Origin: Acidobacteriota bacterium
GTDB lineage: Bacteria; Acidobacteriota; Terriglobia; Terriglobales; Acidobacteriaceae
Direction of reading: 5' to 3'
Assembly: GCA_021781255.1 (NCBI GenBank)
Contig: JAJXXG010000325.1
Location: forward strand, 1-9,450
Length of the DNA stretch: 9,450 nt
Shown here: positions 7,372-9,450 of the stretch, piece after piece
Layout of the letters: each line of letters begins with the position of its first letter
Position numbering within the stretch: position 1 is the first letter of the stretch
Notes under the pieces: model-generated
Told to the model about the DNA's origin: nothing
Database searches by the model: none
The model's input: the letters and a program-made list of their open reading frames with translations, nothing else
Position numbers and translations under genes: made by a program

Positions 7372-7425
7372 GCGCAAAATAGAAGACAGCAACGGCCCGC
7401 TTCCCGCGTGAGGAGCGGGCCGTTG
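7372..7425. repeat. Copy 1 of a hairpin element also found after infB
   Basis: The segment opens with GCGCAAAATAGAAGA (7372-7386), then the hairpin whose arms are GGCCCGCT and AGCGGGCCG. The copy at 8584-8627 has GCGCAAGAGAAGA and arms GGTCCGCCT and AGCGGGCCG, in the same orientation and order. The likeness extends beyond the stem into the flank and loop. Either a recurrent terminator type of this genome or a small dispersed repeat. Confidence 0.5.
7391..7424 (+). terminator. Hairpin terminator after the GH31 gene
   Basis: A perfect 11-pair stem, AACGGCCCGCT against AGCGGGCCGTT, with a 12-base loop, starts 21 bases after the GH31 stop. No T-run follows on the plus strand (GAAACT); on the minus strand the stem is followed by a T-rich stretch (TCTTCTATTTTG), so it would also stop, perhaps better, leftward transcription. 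Probably a terminator acting in either direction. Confidence 0.7.
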
Positions 7426-7589
7426 AAACTGAGCGCAGTGACTGACGCTGCTTTTACTGACTTGGGAAATCCGGGTACATACACATTTTATGCGCAGATA
7501 TCGAGCACGCAGACCGGACCAATTGACGCGGGCTCCGCGACTTACACTCGTCCGCCTTCTCCTTCGGGTGGAACGTGCACGGAGAAAAT

Positions 7590-8549
7590 ATGCCTAAACC
7601 AGTGATGTTTACAGCACGAGTCTCAATGGCTTTGCTCGCCATTGTCGCAATCAATCTCACACTTTCTGGCCAGAGCCTAACCAATATGAAAATCCAGCCA
7701 TTGGAGCTGCCAAAAGCAGCTCCAATGGTAGTACCCTTCAACTATACTCAAGGGCTCATCGTCGTTCCGGTCGAAGTAAATGGTTGTTTGGCCCACTTCT
7801 TGTTCGATACGGGATTCTCCGGTGCAGCGATTAGCGCGGCTTGGGCCACAAAGCATCGACTTGCAACCTTGGAACGCCCAGTGCACCTAACGACTGCACA
7901 GGGTATTGTTGAACAGGCTGGCAAGATTGCGACGGGTATTAGTCTCCATTTTGCGAGCCTTGATGTGTCGCCAGGGCCCACTTTGGTTCTTGATCTCGCG
8001 TTTCTCTCGCGGGAGGATCACCTGGAGGTGGACGGCATTCTCGGTTCCGCATTGTTTCTGCGGCATGTCATCACAATTGACTACCGCAACCGGCGGATCC
8101 TTCTCGGCGATGGACCTCCAATCAAAGCGGGAGACATCGAGTTGCCTTTCGATCGCAGAAAACTACCGATCGTGACTGCGCAAGTGGATACGCGTGCGGG
8201 CAAAATGCATAGCGGGCGTTTCCTCGTCGACACAGGCAGCGACGACGGAATTGAATTGAATGGCTGGTTTGCAGAAAAGTACAAGGGTGCATTGTTAGAA
8301 AGGCATCGCGCACCCTCGGGGTCTGGATATGACCTTGCCGGCCCTATGAACTACGACGTCGGAACACTGCGAAAGATTCGGTTTGACGGAGTGGATTTTC
8401 CCCAACTGCCTGTGTCTATGCCAGCGTCCAACGACGGCTCAAGCGGCAAAGGGCTGACCGGCATCATCGGCAATACGTTTCTTGAGCGATTTGCAGTTAC
8501 GATCGACTATTCACGAGGCCAGCTGGTGCTCCACCCGCCCCAATCATAG
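7590..8549 (+). CDS. Secreted or anchored protein with two retropepsin-like (DTG) aspartyl protease domains
   Basis: A 319-residue protein from ATG 7590-7592, chosen because GGAG (7581-7584) lies 5 bases before it; a GTG at 7575 in frame is less well placed. Residues about 11-28 (VSMALLAIVAINLTLSG) form a signal peptide or signal anchor. Two similar halves follow: the first has FLFDTGFSG (70-78) and DGILGSALF...ITIDY (148-165); the second has FLVDTGSDDG (211-220) and TGIIGNTFL...VTIDY (290-307). Each half carries the D-T-G active-site triad of clan AA aspartic peptidases (Asp 73 and Asp 214), and the conserved hydrophobic I-x-G motif recurs in each, so the chain may form an internal pseudo-dimer with a complete active site. 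Substrate is unknown, and proteolysis itself is inferred. Base and codon use are visibly less G+C-rich than the neighbours, which suggests different ancestry. It points towards infB and shares a terminator region with it. Confidence 0.85.
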   Translation: MPKPVMFTARVSMALLAIVAINLTLSGQSLTNMKIQPLELPKAAPMVVPFNYTQGLIVVPVEVNGCLAHFLFDTGFSGAAISAAWATKHRLATLERPVHLTTAQGIVEQAGKIATGISLHFASLDVSPGPTLVLDLAFLSREDHLEVDGILGSALFLRHVITIDYRNRRILLGDGPPIKAGDIELPFDRRKLPIVTAQVDTRAGKMHSGRFLVDTGSDDGIELNGWFAEKYKGALLERHRAPSGSGYDLAGPMNYDVGTLRKIRFDGVDFPQLPVSMPASNDGSSGKGLTGIIGNTFLERFAVTIDYSRGQLVLHPPQS

Positions 8550-8583
8550 GGGCTGCGCTTCGGATCTCGATTCGCAAATTGCA

Positions 8584-8627
8584 GCGCAAGAGAAGAGGTC
8601 CGCCTCTCGTGGAGAGAAGCGGGCCGA
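8584..8627. repeat. Copy 2 of the hairpin element, between the protease gene and infB
   Basis: Begins GCGCAAGAGAAGA (8584-8596) and continues into the hairpin at 8597-8625, ending AGCGGGCCG. It is in direct orientation to the segment at 7372-7425, about 1.2 kb away, so the protease-like gene lies between the two copies. Confidence 0.5.
8597..8625. terminator. Bidirectional terminator between convergent protease gene and infB
   Basis: The stem pairs GGTCCGC with GCGGGCC (one G-T pair), then after one mismatch TCTC with GAGA, around a 5-base loop. On the minus strand it follows the infB stop (8648-8650) by about 22 bases and is followed by TCTTCTCTT, a fair T-rich tail. On the plus strand it lies 47 bases after the protease stop and is followed by GATTTGTT. 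It can serve both convergent genes. Confidence 0.75.
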
Positions 8628-8647
8628 TTTGTTGCGGCTGAGTTGGC

Positions 8648-9450
8648 TTATGCCTTGGCCGAAGTGAGCGCGCCGAGGTCGGCGGCGATCTTCTCCGTCG
8701 AGAAGGCTTCGAGCACGTCGCCTTCCTTCAGGTCGCCGAAGCCGGCGACGCCGATACCGCACTCCATGCCGTTGGTCACCTCGCGCACATCGTCCTTGAA
8801 GCGCTTGAGCGAGCCGATCTTGCCCTTGAAGATCTGTTCGCCGTCGCGCATCACCTTGATCTCCGCATCGCGGCGGATGACGCCATCCTGCACGCGGCAG
8901 CCGGCGATGGTGCCGACCTTGGGGATCTTGAAGATGTTGAGGACTTCGGCGCGGCCCATGTAGTTTTCCTTGAAGGTAGGTTCGAGGAGTCCCATCATGG
9001 CGAGGCGGATCTCATCCTGCAACTCGTAGATGATCGAGTGCAGGCGGATCTCCACGTCTTCCTGCTGCGCCAGCTCAGCGGCCTTGCGCTCGGGGCGCAC
9101 GTTAAAGCCGATGATGATGGCGTTGGAGGCGGTGGCCAGCAGCACGTCGCTTTCCGTGATGGAGCCGACGCCGGAGCGGATGACCTTGATGCGCACCTTT
9201 TCGGTGGACATCTTGACCAGCGAGTCGGCGAGCACTTCGACCGAGCCGGTGACGTCGCCCTTGATGATGAGGGCGAGGTCCTTTACGCCGGCCTGACGAA
9301 TCTGCTCGGCAAGGCCCTCAAGCGAGACGCGCGAGCTCTTGGCGAGCTGGGCTTCGCGCTCCTTCATCTTGCGGTACTGGGCAATGCCCTTGGCCTTGTC
9401 GCGGTCCGAGACGACCAGGAAGGTGTCACCGGACTCAGGCATGGCCTCCA
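8648..9450 (-). CDS. infB: Translation initiation factor IF-2, C-terminal part (partial at right edge)
   Basis: The final ~267 residues of IF-2, the GTPase that brings initiator fMet-tRNA to the 30S subunit and promotes subunit joining. The frame stays open to 9450, so the N-terminal region and G domain lie outside the window. Counting from the Met at 9440-9442, residues 1-36 (MPESGDTFLVV, then RKMKEREAQ) are the end of the beta-barrel domain and its linker. About 40-118 are the IF-2 domain 3 (DLALIIKGDVTGSVEVL, VIRSGVGSITESDV, IIIGFNVRP). About 130-248 are the fMet-tRNA-binding C2 beta-barrel (GRAEVLNIFKIPKVGTIAGC, IGSLKRFKDDVREV, GFGDLKEGDVLEAF). The end is intact, with TAA at 8648-8650 and a terminator just beyond. 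In many bacteria rbfA follows infB; here a convergent unrelated gene does. Confidence 0.97.
   Translation of the reverse strand, partial: EAMPESGDTFLVVSDRDKAKGIAQYRKMKEREAQLAKSSRVSLEGLAEQIRQAGVKDLALIIKGDVTGSVEVLADSLVKMSTEKVRIKVIRSGVGSITESDVLLATASNAIIIGFNVRPERKAAELAQQEDVEIRLHSIIYELQDEIRLAMMGLLEPTFKENYMGRAEVLNIFKIPKVGTIAGCRVQDGVIRRDAEIKVMRDGEQIFKGKIGSLKRFKDDVREVTNGMECGIGVAGFGDLKEGDVLEAFSTEKIAADLGALTSAKA

Overview
The window is G+C-rich bacterial chromosomal DNA with dense, short-spaced genes. The gene styles (a CsLA-like family 2 glycosyltransferase, a FadE/YusJ-type acyl-CoA dehydrogenase, a secreted GH31 glycosidase, a protein with two aspartyl-protease-like DTG motifs, and IF-2) fit an Acidobacteriota soil bacterium of the Acidobacteriaceae kind. 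That placement rests on remembered protein resemblance and base composition, not on a marker search, so it is tentative.

Layout. On the minus strand, reading from 2737 down to 67, four genes lie head to tail: a membrane processive GT2 glycosyltransferase (1061-2737), a BrnT-type RNase toxin (776-1060), a small BrnA-like antitoxin that overlaps it (571-792), and a small membrane-anchored protein of unknown function (67-531). A 144-base divergent intergenic region separates this group from a long acyl-CoA dehydrogenase on the plus strand (2882-4672). This gene ends in a strong hairpin. Next comes a 110-base gap with a perfect 17-base inverted repeat, then a signal-peptide-bearing GH31 alpha-glycosidase (4814-7369), also ended by a strong hairpin. 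A lower-G+C gene for a secreted or anchored protein with duplicated aspartyl-protease-like halves follows (7590-8549). The window closes with the C-terminal part of translation initiation factor IF-2 (infB) on the minus strand, running off the right edge.

How the genes relate. The window looks like several short units side by side, not one pathway: extracellular glycan synthesis (GT2), a toxin-antitoxin pair directly behind it, beta-oxidation of fatty acids (acyl-CoA dehydrogenase), periplasmic or extracellular alpha-glucoside breakdown (GH31), and core translation (infB). I see no prophage, transposase, CRISPR array, tRNA or rRNA.

No clearly new multi-gene system is visible. The points most worth a second look are: two similar hairpin elements in direct orientation bracketing the compositionally odd protease-like gene; the brnT start codon abutting, in the same frame, the stop codon of the glycosyltransferase; a Shine-Dalgarno sequence in front of the glycosyltransferase that fits an in-frame CTG better than the GTG; and the inverted repeat upstream of the GH31 gene.
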